A stretch of 64,000 bases of DNA from JAVKEN01 sp040221415 (GTDB taxonomy: Bacteria > Pseudomonadota > Alphaproteobacteria > Rickettsiales > JABSSG01), in NCBI GenBank assembly GCA_040221415.1, contig JAVKEN010000001.1:62001-126000 (forward strand), written 5' to 3'. Positions 51,892 through 61,357 of the stretch are shown piece after piece; position 1 is the stretch's first letter; every line of letters starts with the position of its first letter. The notes beneath the pieces are model-generated. The model ran no database searches and was not told the DNA's origin. It worked only from the letters and a program-made list of their open reading frames with translations. The position numbers were made by a program, and so were the translations under genes.

Positions 51892-52580
51892 TTTTACTTA
51901 CAAGGAGACTAGAGGATTCTATAAGAGTTAGTGAGTTATTAGATAGCGAGAAGCTTAGTAATGTAATAGAGCCTTTGTTTCACACGCAAAAAATAGATTT
52001 TGAAGATGACCTTGATCTTTATGATTCAGTATTTATCTCCAGTTTCAGTGCTATAGAATCATTTACTCAGTTTAATAAGATGCAAAGATTTTTTGTTATT
52101 GGAGAAAGGACAGCTTCTTTTGTTAGGGAGCGAGGAGGGAAGAAAATTTTAGTTGTAGAAAAAAATGCATCAAGATTAGCTATGAAATCTTTAAATTTTT
52201 TGTCTCAGAAAAACAAAATAATTTACCTGCGAGGAAAGGATATTAGTTTTGATTTAAAGGGGTTTATGTCTGAGCATAATTTTAATTTGCACGAGATCAC
52301 AACCTATCAGTTAATTAGAAAAAATTACTTGTCATCTCATACAAAGCTTTTGCTACAGCAAAATCAAATAAAGCAGGTAATACTGTTTTCCCAGAGAACA
52401 AGTGATCACTTTATTTCTTTGCTTCAGCGAATGTCAGAAAAAGCTATTTTAAATTTAGTTTTTATTGTACCATCAAACGTAGCTATTGGCATAAAAGATG
52501 CCAGGATTAAGCATTTTGAGCCTAGTAATTTAGAGGGGTTGGTAAAACTATTAAGAAATGAAAAAGAAGAAACCTGTTAA
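51888..52580 (+). CDS. hemD: Uroporphyrinogen-III synthase
   Basis: Cyclises hydroxymethylbilane to uroporphyrinogen III. HemD is poorly conserved; the 230-aa sequence shows ILLTRRLEDSIRVSELL at the start, VFISSFSAIESF (near 47), FFVIGERTASFVRERG (near 66), YLRGKD and the central LFSQRTSDHFISLL (near 165), all in order. Its place between hemC and a mitofilin-like/hemY pair supports the call. It overlaps the next gene by 23 bases. Confidence 0.88.
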   Translation: MILLTRRLEDSIRVSELLDSEKLSNVIEPLFHTQKIDFEDDLDLYDSVFISSFSAIESFTQFNKMQRFFVIGERTASFVRERGGKKILVVEKNASRLAMKSLNFLSQKNKIIYLRGKDISFDLKGFMSEHNFNLHEITTYQLIRKNYLSSHTKLLLQQNQIKQVILFSQRTSDHFISLLQRMSEKAILNLVFIVPSNVAIGIKDARIKHFEPSNLEGLVKLLRNEKEETC

Positions 52581-53253
52581 ATATAAAACATTAGGTATTA
52601 AGGCAAAATCTTTTGTCGTATTAGTATTATTGCTTGCAGGTATGGCTCTTTTTTTGACGTATAATAAAGTCGCTTTGAGTTTTCTCGGATTTGATGATTC
52701 TCTGAAACACAAATTAGAAGAAAGAAATAAAGAATCCCCGATAGGGCAATGCACAAACCAAGCGGAAGCAAACGTAGAAACTTTATGGTTTAAGTTCTTA
52801 TCAGAGTATTACAGTGGCAAAGAGTCTTCTGGAACTGTACGCCATATTAAACTACTTAATGATAAAAATTTTCGTGTTGATATTCTAGCTCTAGAAGATT
52901 GTTTAGAAAATAATAGGTTTGATCCTGCAAGTATATATACAGAATTTGAAAAGCTATCTGAAAAAATGCTTCAGGATGGATCTAAGATCACCATGCATGG
53001 GTATATAGGTCAAGTTCTTAGTAAGTTTATTACCATAAGTAAGCCTAGAATAATAGGTGACAACAACTCAATTGATATAATTAAAAACCTTATTTTAAAT
53101 CAGAAATTTAATCATGCTGTGCATGAGATAAAGAAACAACAAAGAATTTGTAATTGCTTTGAAGAAAAAGATTATTCTCAGATTGCAAGGCAAGCTGAAA
53201 TTAGGGTGTTAATTTCACGCATCAATAAATCAATTCGAGACACGGAGAAATAG
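52558..53253 (+). CDS. Single-span membrane protein at the mitofilin position
   Basis: A 231-aa protein with one N-terminal helix (SFVVLVLLLAGMALFLTY, about residues 18-37) and a basic cytoplasmic tip (MKKKKPVKYK). The rest is predicted outside the cytoplasm and helical. In many alphaproteobacteria this slot between hemD and hemY holds a mitofilin (Mic60-like) protein. The C-terminal part (KFITISKPRIIG, NLILNQKFNHAVHEIKKQQR) looks like a mitofilin C-terminal domain, but the long coiled coil is missing. I call it a probable reduced mitofilin on position and weak resemblance; it could be unrelated. It lies 5 bases before hemY. Confidence 0.55.
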   Translation: MKKKKPVKYKTLGIKAKSFVVLVLLLAGMALFLTYNKVALSFLGFDDSLKHKLEERNKESPIGQCTNQAEANVETLWFKFLSEYYSGKESSGTVRHIKLLNDKNFRVDILALEDCLENNRFDPASIYTEFEKLSEKMLQDGSKITMHGYIGQVLSKFITISKPRIIGDNNSIDIIKNLILNQKFNHAVHEIKKQQRICNCFEEKDYSQIARQAEIRVLISRINKSIRDTEK

Positions 53254-53258
53254 ACCAA

Positions 53259-54422
53259 ATGTTTGCTTTCTTTAAATTAATACTGTTCTCAATTTTTTTA
53301 TATGGCTCTTACTTGTATTTTCAACCATATGGAAATATTAAGGTCGAAATATTAGGATATATAATTGAATCTTCGATATCGTTTTTTACAATTTGCATAA
53401 TTATTTTTGTTTTACTGATTGCTTTCCTGTCTCAGATTGTAAGGTTTTTGGTAAATTTACCGAATGAGATAATAAATTATTTTCGAGAGTTTAGAAAAAA
53501 AAGAGCTGTTGATATACTTCACGAAATAATACTTTTGAAGGAGGTTTCCAGAGATAAAGAGGCTCATTCAAACTTTCTTAAAAATTACAATAAATTGCAA
53601 AAAAGCAGAACGAATTTATTTGATGTTCTAAATTATAAATTCTCTATCGCGCATGGAAGCGAATCAGAGAAAATTGATAAACTTGCAAAGATAGAAAATT
53701 ATAAAAAGATTGGAGATATGATCTTTGACAATCATATTCTGCCTTTTTACAGAGCTCAGTCTATCAATGACTTAAAAAGTTTCGCTACTCGTTTTGTCCA
53801 AAACAAAGAAATTTCTGATCTTGTCACATGCTTCCAAAAACTAATGAGTCAGAAATATATTGAGTCTAGGAAGTTAGCTAAAAATTTATTATCTAGAGAT
53901 TTTGTTTCTGAAGATAAATACAATAAGATTGTATCAATAATTTGCTGTAAAGAGGCAATTTATTTGCACGAAAAACAAGACAAAAAATTTGAAGATAGGT
54001 TATTTGAATCTATAAGCTTAGATAGATCAAATCCAGAAGTACATCCGGCTATCATCTCCATGTCTATTGGTAAGCAGCTTCAGAGAAAAATACTGAACTT
54101 TATAGAAAAGCAGTGGAAAGAAGTGCCAGACAATCATTTGTTCCATTTGCACCTATGTGTTCAAGGGTCTCCGTCGCAGGGTAGGGTTCTAGAATCAGGA
54201 GAAGAGTTGTTAGAAATAAGTGATAGTATAAATGCAAAATTGGTGGTTGCCAGTGAGTTTTTTGTATATGGCTTTACAAAACAAGGCAGTGATATTGTAA
54301 AAAAGATAGATAAAGACCTTTATTCTAACCAAGTAAAGAAAGCCGTATTTTTCAGGGAGGCACTGTCTGAAGAGGCAAAAATAATTAAAATTAGCAAATT
54401 AAGAGAACTTTTATTTTTTTGA
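53259..54422 (+). CDS. hemY: HemY-type membrane TPR protein
   Basis: A protein of the HemY N-domain family encoded with hemCD; its precise task in heme synthesis or membrane organisation is unsettled, and it is not the protoporphyrinogen oxidase of the same name in Bacillus. Two membrane helices near residues 3-20 and 37-65 frame the family segment GYIIESSISFFTICIIIFV. Helical repeats fill the remainder (about 80-387). The sequence is divergent from Rhizobiales HemY. Its stop lies just before the rpe ATG. Confidence 0.8.
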   Translation: MFAFFKLILFSIFLYGSYLYFQPYGNIKVEILGYIIESSISFFTICIIIFVLLIAFLSQIVRFLVNLPNEIINYFREFRKKRAVDILHEIILLKEVSRDKEAHSNFLKNYNKLQKSRTNLFDVLNYKFSIAHGSESEKIDKLAKIENYKKIGDMIFDNHILPFYRAQSINDLKSFATRFVQNKEISDLVTCFQKLMSQKYIESRKLAKNLLSRDFVSEDKYNKIVSIICCKEAIYLHEKQDKKFEDRLFESISLDRSNPEVHPAIISMSIGKQLQRKILNFIEKQWKEVPDNHLFHLHLCVQGSPSQGRVLESGEELLEISDSINAKLVVASEFFVYGFTKQGSDIVKKIDKDLYSNQVKKAVFFREALSEEAKIIKISKLRELLFF

Positions 54423-54424
54423 GT

Positions 54425-55081
54425 ATGCTAAAAATAGCTCCATCTATTTTGTCTGCAGATTTTGCGAATTTATCCAAAGAGCTTATCTTGTTGGATAAGT
54501 CTAATTTTGATTATTTGCACATAGATGTAATGGATGGGAACTTTGTTCCTAATATTACGGTCGGACCCTGTGTGATTTCTTCGTTAAGAAAATTATCAAA
54601 TAAAGTTTTTGATGTGCATTTGATGATTGTAAATCCAGATAAACATATAGAATCTTTTATTCAGTCTGGAGCTGACATTATAACTTTTCATGTGGAAGCA
54701 GCCCCCAGTCCTTTAAAAACTATACAAAAAATTAAAAATTTAGGAGCAAAAGTAGGTATTTCTTTAAAGCCTGGAACAGATATAGAAAGAATCACAGATT
54801 ATATTAAAGAAGTGGATCAAATTTTAGTCATGACCGTAGAGCCTGGATTCGGTGGCCAAAGATTTCTTTATGAGCAATTGCATAAAGTAAAGGAATTAAA
54901 GTTATTACTAAAATCAAATAATGCGAATGCGTTAATTTCTATTGACGGAGGCATTAATGTTAAAACTGGTAAAATTTCTGTTGAAGCTGGCGCAGATGTA
55001 CTAGTATCTGGCTCATTCATTTTTGACACTAACTGCACGTATAAAGAGCAGATTGATAAACTTAGAAGTTTGAGTAAGTAA
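54425..55081 (+). CDS. rpe: Ribulose-phosphate 3-epimerase
   Basis: Interconverts ribulose-5-P and xylulose-5-P in the pentose phosphate pathway. A TIM barrel with IAPSILSADFANLSKEL at the start, HIDVMDGNFVPNITVGP (near 32), FDVHLMIVNPD (near 62), MTVEPGFGGQRFL (near 137) and ISIDGGINVKT (near 172). I start at the ATG at 54425; a TTG two codons earlier is possible. The 3' end overlaps the convergent cyclo-ligase gene by 20 bases. Confidence 0.96.
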   Translation: MLKIAPSILSADFANLSKELILLDKSNFDYLHIDVMDGNFVPNITVGPCVISSLRKLSNKVFDVHLMIVNPDKHIESFIQSGADIITFHVEAAPSPLKTIQKIKNLGAKVGISLKPGTDIERITDYIKEVDQILVMTVEPGFGGQRFLYEQLHKVKELKLLLKSNNANALISIDGGINVKTGKISVEAGADVLVSGSFIFDTNCTYKEQIDKLRSLSK

Positions 55082-55604
55082 GTTTCTGGCTTACAATATA
55101 ATTAACATGAACATCATGTTTCTCAACCGCAAAGTCATTCTTACAAATTAACTCCTCCGGCACAAGACTCAATGTAATTATGCTTTTATGGGCCGATAAG
55201 TATTTATCATAAAATCCTTGTCCGTATCCGATCCTGTTTCCAAGTCTATCACAGGTAATAGACGGTATAATTGCGATGTCAGGAATTTGAGAATTTGCAG
55301 TGTCTATAGCTTTTGCCTTAAAACCATTACCCTGTACGTTTTCCTTGTTATAGAACGACATTGTTTTTCTATTGCATACAGGCAATAAAATTTCGTGCCC
55401 TTTTTCTTCTAGGGATTGAATTAAGCTTGTCAGGTCTAACTCACTACCAGATTTGGTGTAAGCTGCAATTTTTTGTGGGTTGTGTTGATTTATAATTTTC
55501 TCAGCGTTAGCAAGAATGAAGCATATATCTTTATTAGCCAGTTTTAGAGACTTTCTTTTTGAAAGAAATGTTTCTCGCAAATCTGACTTTAGTAGTAAAG
55601 TCAT
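55062..55604 (-). CDS. 5-formyltetrahydrofolate cyclo-ligase
   Basis: Recycles 5-formyl-THF to methenyl-THF with ATP. The 180-aa sequence ends with the family motif RIGYGQGFYDKYL (near residue 129, usually GYGGGYYD) and has KSDLRETFLSKRKSL at the N-terminus for ATP phosphate contact. In many proteobacteria the ygfA-type gene is next to zapA and 6S RNA; here it is apart. It lies 16 bases after rpsD and may share its transcript. Confidence 0.9.
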   Translation of the reverse strand: MTLLLKSDLRETFLSKRKSLKLANKDICFILANAEKIINQHNPQKIAAYTKSGSELDLTSLIQSLEEKGHEILLPVCNRKTMSFYNKENVQGNGFKAKAIDTANSQIPDIAIIPSITCDRLGNRIGYGQGFYDKYLSAHKSIITLSLVPEELICKNDFAVEKHDVHVNYIVSQKLTYSNF

Positions 55605-55620
55605 TTAAAAGAAATCTAAA

Positions 55621-56241
55621 TTATTTAGAGTAAAACTCGATAATTAAATGTGGCTCCATAACTGATGCATATGGTATATCAGCTAAATTGGGCACCCTTA
55701 CAAATGATCCCTTCATACTCTTTTGATCAAATGTTAAGTATTCAGGTACCGATCTTTCCATTTTTTGTGTTGATTCAATACACAAAACCATATCCTTTGC
55801 TTTCTTGGAGAGCTCAACAACATCTCCTTCTTTTACTAAATAGCTAGGAATGTTAACTCTTTTGCCATTAATCAATACATGTTTATGGTTTACCAGCTGT
55901 CTTGCAGAGAAAATAGTTGGAGCTAAATTAAGTCTGTATACTACAGCATCCAATCTTTTTTCCAACAGACCAACAAGAATTTCACTTGTGTTCCCTTTTA
56001 TTCTTCTTGCTTCAGAGTACACTTTTCTGAATTGCTTTTCGGTCATGTTGTAGTAACCTTTAAGCTTTTGTTTCGCCTGAAGTTGTGTTCCATGCACAGT
56101 TTTTCGACGTTGACCTGCTAATGTAACACCGTGCTGACCTGGAGGATAATTCTTTTTGTGAAATGGGTCTTTTGCATTGCCCCACAGACTAGTTCCTAGT
56201 CTTCTAGAGATTTTATATTTAGCAGATACAATTTTTGTCAC
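55621..56241 (-). CDS. rpsD: 30S ribosomal protein S4
   Basis: A primary 16S rRNA-binding protein of the small subunit. N-terminal AKYKISRRLGTSLWG, central YNMTEKQFRKVYSEA and the S4 RNA-binding domain EKRLDAVVYRLNLAPTIFSA, then VNHKHVLINGKRVNIPS, are typical. At 206 aa it is standard. It is encoded alone, apart from the main ribosomal protein operons, as is usual in alphaproteobacteria, with its own promoter-like site at 56286-56313. Confidence 0.97.
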   Translation of the reverse strand: MTKIVSAKYKISRRLGTSLWGNAKDPFHKKNYPPGQHGVTLAGQRRKTVHGTQLQAKQKLKGYYNMTEKQFRKVYSEARRIKGNTSEILVGLLEKRLDAVVYRLNLAPTIFSARQLVNHKHVLINGKRVNIPSYLVKEGDVVELSKKAKDMVLCIESTQKMERSVPEYLTFDQKSMKGSFVRVPNLADIPYASVMEPHLIIEFYSK

Positions 56242-56285
56242 TTTTGCTTATCCTTAATTCAATTAATAAAGTGTAAATTTGAGGA

Positions 56286-56313
56286 AATATACTAGATTTT
56301 TACATTTTGTCAA
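56286..56313 (-). promoter_or_regulatory. Candidate sigma-70-type promoter for rpsD
   Basis: On the minus strand TTGACA (perfect -35, 56308-56313), a 16-base spacer and TATATT (5 of 6 to the -10 consensus, 56286-56291). Transcription would begin about 40 bases before the rpsD ATG. It lies in the 116-base gap between trmJ and rpsD, where a strong promoter is expected. Confidence 0.6.
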
Positions 56314-56357
56314 ACAGCAAAATCTTTCTTTTTTCTGTTTTTCTATATTCAATAACG

Positions 56358-57062
56358 CTATTTTAGCTTATTGAGCACGCCCATTAAAGAGCTTAATTCA
56401 GTTTTTTTTAGGTTGGGTATTCTGTTGAAAATATTTTTTAAGTTCCTCAGCATAGTTTTTTTCTTTTCGGGCACCTTCCAATAATTATTTTTGTCTAATA
56501 TAATTTCCAGGTGAGAAAAAAATTTTTCTAAATCTCCCCGGTTAGCCACTTCTGAAGCAATTTTTTTTGATAACGCAGGGATATGAATTTTAGATAATTC
56601 ATATGCAACGACAGCTACAGTAGCTGATAAATTTATTGAAGGACATTTGTTACTTACAGGAATCGTGGTAATAAAATTTGACAAGCTAAGATGGTCATTT
56701 GTTAGCCCTGAGTTTTCTTGGCCAAAAACAAAAGAAATTCTTTTGTCTAAATACTTAGTTTTAATCTCTTCTATCAAGTCAACTATTTTTAGAAAAGGCA
56801 GATTCATGCCTCGTCTTCTAGCGCTGGTAGCTATTATTAATTCGCTGTCAGACAAAGATTCTCTTAAAGAAGAATAAATTTGAGCATTCTCTATAACCTG
56901 GCTTGCATGAGCTGAGCTTTTTATGGCTGTTGTATTAGGCCAACCATCTCTTGGGTTTACTATAGATAGATTCTCAAAACCAAAATTTAACATTGCCCTC
57001 GCAGACATTCCTATATTTTCTCCCAACTGAGGATTCACAAGTACGAAATTAATTGCGTTCAT
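56358..57062 (-). CDS. trmJ: tRNA 2'-O-methyltransferase TrmJ-type (SPOUT family)
   Basis: Methylates ribose 32 of tRNAs in the E. coli family member. The knotted SPOUT fold shows FVLVNPQLGENIGMSARAM (residues 6-24), FVFGQENSGLTNDHLS (near 111) and the C-terminal motif PSINLSATVAVVAYEL (near 140). At 234 aa with a helical tail it fits TrmJ better than TrmL. It lies 3 bases after cysS. Confidence 0.9.
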   Translation of the reverse strand: MNAINFVLVNPQLGENIGMSARAMLNFGFENLSIVNPRDGWPNTTAIKSSAHASQVIENAQIYSSLRESLSDSELIIATSARRRGMNLPFLKIVDLIEEIKTKYLDKRISFVFGQENSGLTNDHLSLSNFITTIPVSNKCPSINLSATVAVVAYELSKIHIPALSKKIASEVANRGDLEKFFSHLEIILDKNNYWKVPEKKKTMLRNLKNIFNRIPNLKKTELSSLMGVLNKLK

Positions 57063-57065
57063 TGC

Positions 57066-58454
57066 TTAATTAGATCTCCAACTTGTCTTTCCATCAAGAG
57101 TATCTTCAAGAACGATATTCCTTTCCTTTAATTCATTCCTTATGGAGTCTGCTAATTCCCAATTTTTATTTTTTTTAGCCTCAGATCTTTTAATAATAAG
57201 TCTTTCAATTTCTTCAGACACAGACATATCGTCTTTAGACGTCGAAGTGTGGTGCTGAAGTAGTCCAATTAGGTTAGCGCTTTTAGTTATAGTATTCGCC
57301 AAATCAATTTTTTCTTTTTGTGACTTTGATGAATTACATTCTTTTGCCATTTCGTGAAGTCGGGCAATTGCTTTTGGGGTATTTAAGTCCTCATTTAGAT
57401 GCTCAAGAAATAGCGGATCCACTTTATATTTTTTTAGCTCTGTTTCTTCTGATACTTTTTTAACAGTTCTAGAAAAATAGGATAAAGATTTTGCTGCATC
57501 ATCTAGACCTTTCTTTGTCCAATTTAAAGGTTTTCGATAGTGTGTCAGAAGAAAAAATAACCTAATTGACTCTCCATTAATATCATCAAATTTTTTAAGG
57601 TCGTTCACAGTAATAAAGTTGCCCAGTGACTTGCTCATTTTCTCGCCATTTACAGTGAGGAATCCGTTATGAACCCAGTACCTAGCATACTGTGAGTCGG
57701 GATTTGCACAAACACTTTGAGCTATTTCATTTGTGTGGTGTGGGAATACCAAGTCTATTCCTCCTCCATGAATATCAAAAGTATCACCTAAATACTCACT
57801 ACTCATTGCTGAACACTCTATGTGCCATCCTGGACGGCCAACACCCCAAGGACTGTCAAAATAAGTATCAGGTCCATCGCTTTCTTCGGGCGGTTTCCAC
57901 AGCACAAAGTCGCCAGTATTTCTTTTGTTTTGGCTGATTTCAATTCTGTATCCAGCTTCGGCTTCTTCAAAAGACCTGCCAGATAATTCATTGTAATCAG
58001 AATATTTGGTGATATCAAAATACACATGATTATTTGCAATATAAGCGCAACTATTATCCAAAAGTCTTTGAATAAGGTTAATCATATGTTTGATGTGTTC
58101 GGTTGCTTTAGGTTCAATTACAGGGCTTTGACACCCAAGAAATGACATATCCTTCTTGAAGCCGTCATAAATTTTACTAGTAAGATTTGAAGCAGTAATC
58201 TTTTGATTATTTGCAGCAGTAATAATTTTATCATCAACGTCAGTTATATTGCGTACATACGTGACCTTCGACTTGCCGTATATATGCTTTAGCACTCTAA
58301 ATAAAATATCATATGTTACTGTTGAGCGAGCGTTTCCAATGTGGGGTCTATCATACACTGTAGGCCCACAAACATACATAGTGATGTTTTGTTTGTTGAG
58401 CGGAGTAAACCATTCAATTTCTTTACTTAGAGTATTATATAACCTTAGGTTCAT
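57066..58454 (-). CDS. cysS: Cysteinyl-tRNA synthetase
   Basis: A class I synthetase charging tRNA-Cys. The zinc site cysteine and HIGH-type motif lie in VCGPTVYDRPHIGNARS (near residue 28); WHIECSAMS (near 210) and HHTNEIAQS complete the zinc ligands; the KMSKS motif is GEKMSKSLGNFI (near 270). At 462 aa it is standard. It is divergent from the histidine kinase, with a 61-base gap. Confidence 0.97.
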   Translation of the reverse strand: MNLRLYNTLSKEIEWFTPLNKQNITMYVCGPTVYDRPHIGNARSTVTYDILFRVLKHIYGKSKVTYVRNITDVDDKIITAANNQKITASNLTSKIYDGFKKDMSFLGCQSPVIEPKATEHIKHMINLIQRLLDNSCAYIANNHVYFDITKYSDYNELSGRSFEEAEAGYRIEISQNKRNTGDFVLWKPPEESDGPDTYFDSPWGVGRPGWHIECSAMSSEYLGDTFDIHGGGIDLVFPHHTNEIAQSVCANPDSQYARYWVHNGFLTVNGEKMSKSLGNFITVNDLKKFDDINGESIRLFFLLTHYRKPLNWTKKGLDDAAKSLSYFSRTVKKVSEETELKKYKVDPLFLEHLNEDLNTPKAIARLHEMAKECNSSKSQKEKIDLANTITKSANLIGLLQHHTSTSKDDMSVSEEIERLIIKRSEAKKNKNWELADSIRNELKERNIVLEDTLDGKTSWRSN

Positions 58455-58515
58455 AATGTTATTGTCTAACGACAGATAATTTTTTATTGTAATTGTATAT
58501 TTATATTACATTTCT

Positions 58516-60216
58516 ATGGAAAAGCAAAAATTCTTCAGAAAATTATCACATCCATATGTTACTCCATTTCTAATTATTTTCATTACGATCAGTTTATTAT
58601 TCATTTATTTTGTGATTGAAGAATATAGGCATACCAGGGACAGAATAACCAAAGTGCTTACTAGCGAGTCTGAGAAAATTGAAAAGACTCTTACTAATGT
58701 GATGGATCATACATCATTTATGATGAGTAATATTGCGATGCAAATTAAATCAAATCATCAAGACAAGAAATACATTTATAGCGTTATTAACAAATACATA
58801 GTAGATCCAAAGTTGTATAACATTTTGTCCTGGACAGTATTTACGTGGGCAGATAAGAATCATGTTACGCTTGTCGATAGTGTTTCTGGAGTCAAGACTA
58901 AACAAAAAAATATTTCTAACCGATACCATATCCAAAAAACTAAAATTTTTCCTAACAAGTTACATTTAGGTAAGCCAAATTTTGGGTTCACAAGTCAAAG
59001 ATATGTCATTCCAGCAGCATTAGGAGTATATAATGAAGACAGTTATATTGGAGCCTTAACAATAGGATTTGACCTGGTACAGCTGAGTACAGTTTTAGCG
59101 GATGCTGTTAAAGACCAAAATATTTATTATGCATTGCTAGATAGTAATTTCGATACTATTACCCAATCACCCTCTAATATAAAGAGTGATAAAACATCTG
59201 TTAAAAGTAATGACATTAAAGGGTTTATTAAAGAGAAAGGAGTTTTGTTTGAATCATTACTTTCTGTTTCGCAAATAAACCTAATGAAGAGTGGTACAAA
59301 TCACTATTTGCATAAATTCAGAGACTATCCTTACGCTGTTTATTTGAGATATGATGATAAGGTGGTCAGAAATTTGTTTTGGAAAGACATAACTTTTAGA
59401 GTGGTCGAAATCCTGGTTATCGGATTAATAGCCTTCATTATTGTGATTTTGATTTACAACAGAGAGAAAACGTTACGAGAAAAAGCAGAGTTAGCAAAAA
59501 AAGAAGCTGAAGATGCTTCTCAAGCAAAAACTAATTTCCTTGCATATACAGCTCATGAGTTGAGATCTCCCCTGTCTTATATCATTTCTAGCTCAGAAAT
59601 AATGATGAAGAATGTGTTTGGTAAGGTGCCAAAAAAGTATCAGTTATATATAAATAATATAAATTATAGTAGTAGAGAGCTTTTAGAATTTATAGAGGAC
59701 CTTTTAAATGAAATGCGTGTTAAGAGGGGAAGTTTTGATGTGAAACTATCTTTTATCGATGTTAAAGAAATTTTACTACGCTCTCTTAAAATAAATAGTT
59801 TAAATTATAACAATAAAATTAAATACGAGATTAAAGGTTTTGATGAGCTTCCAAAACTTAATTCCGATCCGAAAAGACTTATTCAAGTGTTTAATAACAT
59901 AATTAGTAACGCTATAAAATATTCTCCCGAAGGATCAGTTCTAAAAATAATTGCTAAATTGAAGTTGTCGGGCTTGAAGATTTATTTTGTTGATTCAGGT
60001 TATGGTATGAGTGAAGATGAAGTTCGACTCTCTAAAATAAAATTCGGAATAACTGGAAACAACAAGAAAGAGGTTTCTGGGAGTGCTGTAGGACTAGGAT
60101 TACCTTTGGTTGTTGAATTGATTGCTATTCTTAAAGGAGAGTTTAATATAAAAAGCAAAGCCGGCTCTGGTACTGAGGTCAGCATATTTTTTCCAAAGAA
60201 ATTGTTAAAAAAATAA
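58516..60216 (+). CDS. Orphan sensor histidine kinase
   Basis: A membrane sensor kinase of 566 aa. Helices at about residues 16-34 and 294-314 bound a roughly 260-residue periplasmic sensor domain with a Cache-like end (RYVIPAALGVYNEDSYIGAL). A coiled linker follows, then the HisKA box AHELRSPLSYIISS (phosphorylated His near 346), N box FNNIISNAIKYSPEGS (near 461), G1 VDSGYGMSEDE and G2 AVGLGLPLV. No response regulator is adjacent, so the partner is unknown. It is 4 bases before rodA, hinting at an envelope signal; that link is an inference. Confidence 0.9.
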   Translation: MEKQKFFRKLSHPYVTPFLIIFITISLLFIYFVIEEYRHTRDRITKVLTSESEKIEKTLTNVMDHTSFMMSNIAMQIKSNHQDKKYIYSVINKYIVDPKLYNILSWTVFTWADKNHVTLVDSVSGVKTKQKNISNRYHIQKTKIFPNKLHLGKPNFGFTSQRYVIPAALGVYNEDSYIGALTIGFDLVQLSTVLADAVKDQNIYYALLDSNFDTITQSPSNIKSDKTSVKSNDIKGFIKEKGVLFESLLSVSQINLMKSGTNHYLHKFRDYPYAVYLRYDDKVVRNLFWKDITFRVVEILVIGLIAFIIVILIYNREKTLREKAELAKKEAEDASQAKTNFLAYTAHELRSPLSYIISSSEIMMKNVFGKVPKKYQLYINNINYSSRELLEFIEDLLNEMRVKRGSFDVKLSFIDVKEILLRSLKINSLNYNNKIKYEIKGFDELPKLNSDPKRLIQVFNNIISNAIKYSPEGSVLKIIAKLKLSGLKIYFVDSGYGMSEDEVRLSKIKFGITGNNKKEVSGSAVGLGLPLVVELIAILKGEFNIKSKAGSGTEVSIFFPKKLLKK

Positions 60217-60220
60217 AGAA

Positions 60221-61342
60221 ATGTTGGAAGGTCTAAAAAATAAATACTTACATTTGCCTAAGGCAGTCTTAGTCCTGATAACTTTACTATCTTTTTTTGG
60301 GCTCATAATAATGTTTGTTGCTGGCGGTGGAAGTATTTTTCCATATGCCTTCAAACAAGGGATATTTTTTGTGGTGTTTTATATCATCATGTTGATGACT
60401 ATTTTTGTTGATCTTAAGTACATTTATTCCTTCTCTTATTTTTTTTATTTTGTGAGTCTTGTTCTTCTTATTTTGGTAGAGGTGGTGGGGCATAAAGCAA
60501 TGGGTGCAACCAGATGGATCAATTTGGGATTTTTCAAGATGCAACCATCCGAACTCATGAAAATTTCCTTGGTTCTGGCGTTAGCCAAGTATTTTCATAC
60601 CTTAGGTGAAGAGAGGCTTAGATTTAGAAGTTTGTTGACGCCTATCTTTTTGATATTGCTTCCAAGTTTAGTAATAATGAAGCAGCCGGATTTAGGCACT
60701 GGAATTATTATTATTATGGTAGGAGGGGTGGTTCTGTTTTTAGCAGGTACGCAACCGTGGAAATTTGCATTTGCCGCTCTGTCTGTCTGTCTTATTGCTC
60801 CGATTTTATGGACAAAGCTGCATGCATATCAGAAAAAAAGGGTGGAAATCTTTCTTAATCCTGAGCTTGACCCTCTGGGTTCTGGATACAATATTATTCA
60901 GTCTAAAATTGCTATTGGCTCAGGAGGGTTGTTTGGCAAAGGATTTCTCGAGGGAACCCAAGCTCAATTAGAATTTTTGCCGGAACATCAAACAGATTTT
61001 GTGTTTCCTATGTTTGCGGAAGAATTTGGATTCATAGGCTCTATGTTTCTTTTGTCAGTATACTTTATGTTGATGATCTTCGGAATAAAAGTTGCAAATC
61101 ACAGTAAAACTTTATTTGGAAGATACTCAGTATATGGCTTGATATCTATATTTATTTTCCATGTGCTAATTAACATGGGTATGGTTATGGGCCTTCTGCC
61201 AGTTGTAGGTATACCGTTACCTTTCATGTCATATGGAGGAACTATTTTAGGTGCAACTTTCTTAATATTTGGTATAATAATAAATGTGCATGTGAGTAAG
61301 AAAATAGTTTTACCACAGAGCAGTGTTAAGTATTTATTTTAA
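60221..61342 (+). CDS. rodA: Rod-shape peptidoglycan polymerase RodA
   Basis: A SEDS glycosyltransferase that polymerises lipid II in the elongation machinery. About ten membrane helices; RWINLGFFKMQPSELMKI (near 107), KQPDLGTGIIII (near 150), the catalytic aspartate in FLPEHQTDFVFPMFAEE (near 257) and VVGIPLPFMSYGG (near 328). The 373-aa length and wording fit RodA rather than FtsW. The partner PBP2 gene is not adjacent; the neighbours are a histidine kinase and hpf. Confidence 0.92.
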   Translation: MLEGLKNKYLHLPKAVLVLITLLSFFGLIIMFVAGGGSIFPYAFKQGIFFVVFYIIMLMTIFVDLKYIYSFSYFFYFVSLVLLILVEVVGHKAMGATRWINLGFFKMQPSELMKISLVLALAKYFHTLGEERLRFRSLLTPIFLILLPSLVIMKQPDLGTGIIIIMVGGVVLFLAGTQPWKFAFAALSVCLIAPILWTKLHAYQKKRVEIFLNPELDPLGSGYNIIQSKIAIGSGGLFGKGFLEGTQAQLEFLPEHQTDFVFPMFAEEFGFIGSMFLLSVYFMLMIFGIKVANHSKTLFGRYSVYGLISIFIFHVLINMGMVMGLLPVVGIPLPFMSYGGTILGATFLIFGIIINVHVSKKIVLPQSSVKYLF

Positions 61343-61357
61343 TGTATGGAGGGAAGA

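Noticed and set aside
56310..56341. AAACAG...CTGTTT inverted repeat after trmJ as a terminator
   Set aside because: The stem is only six bases with a loop of about 17 and is A/T-rich.
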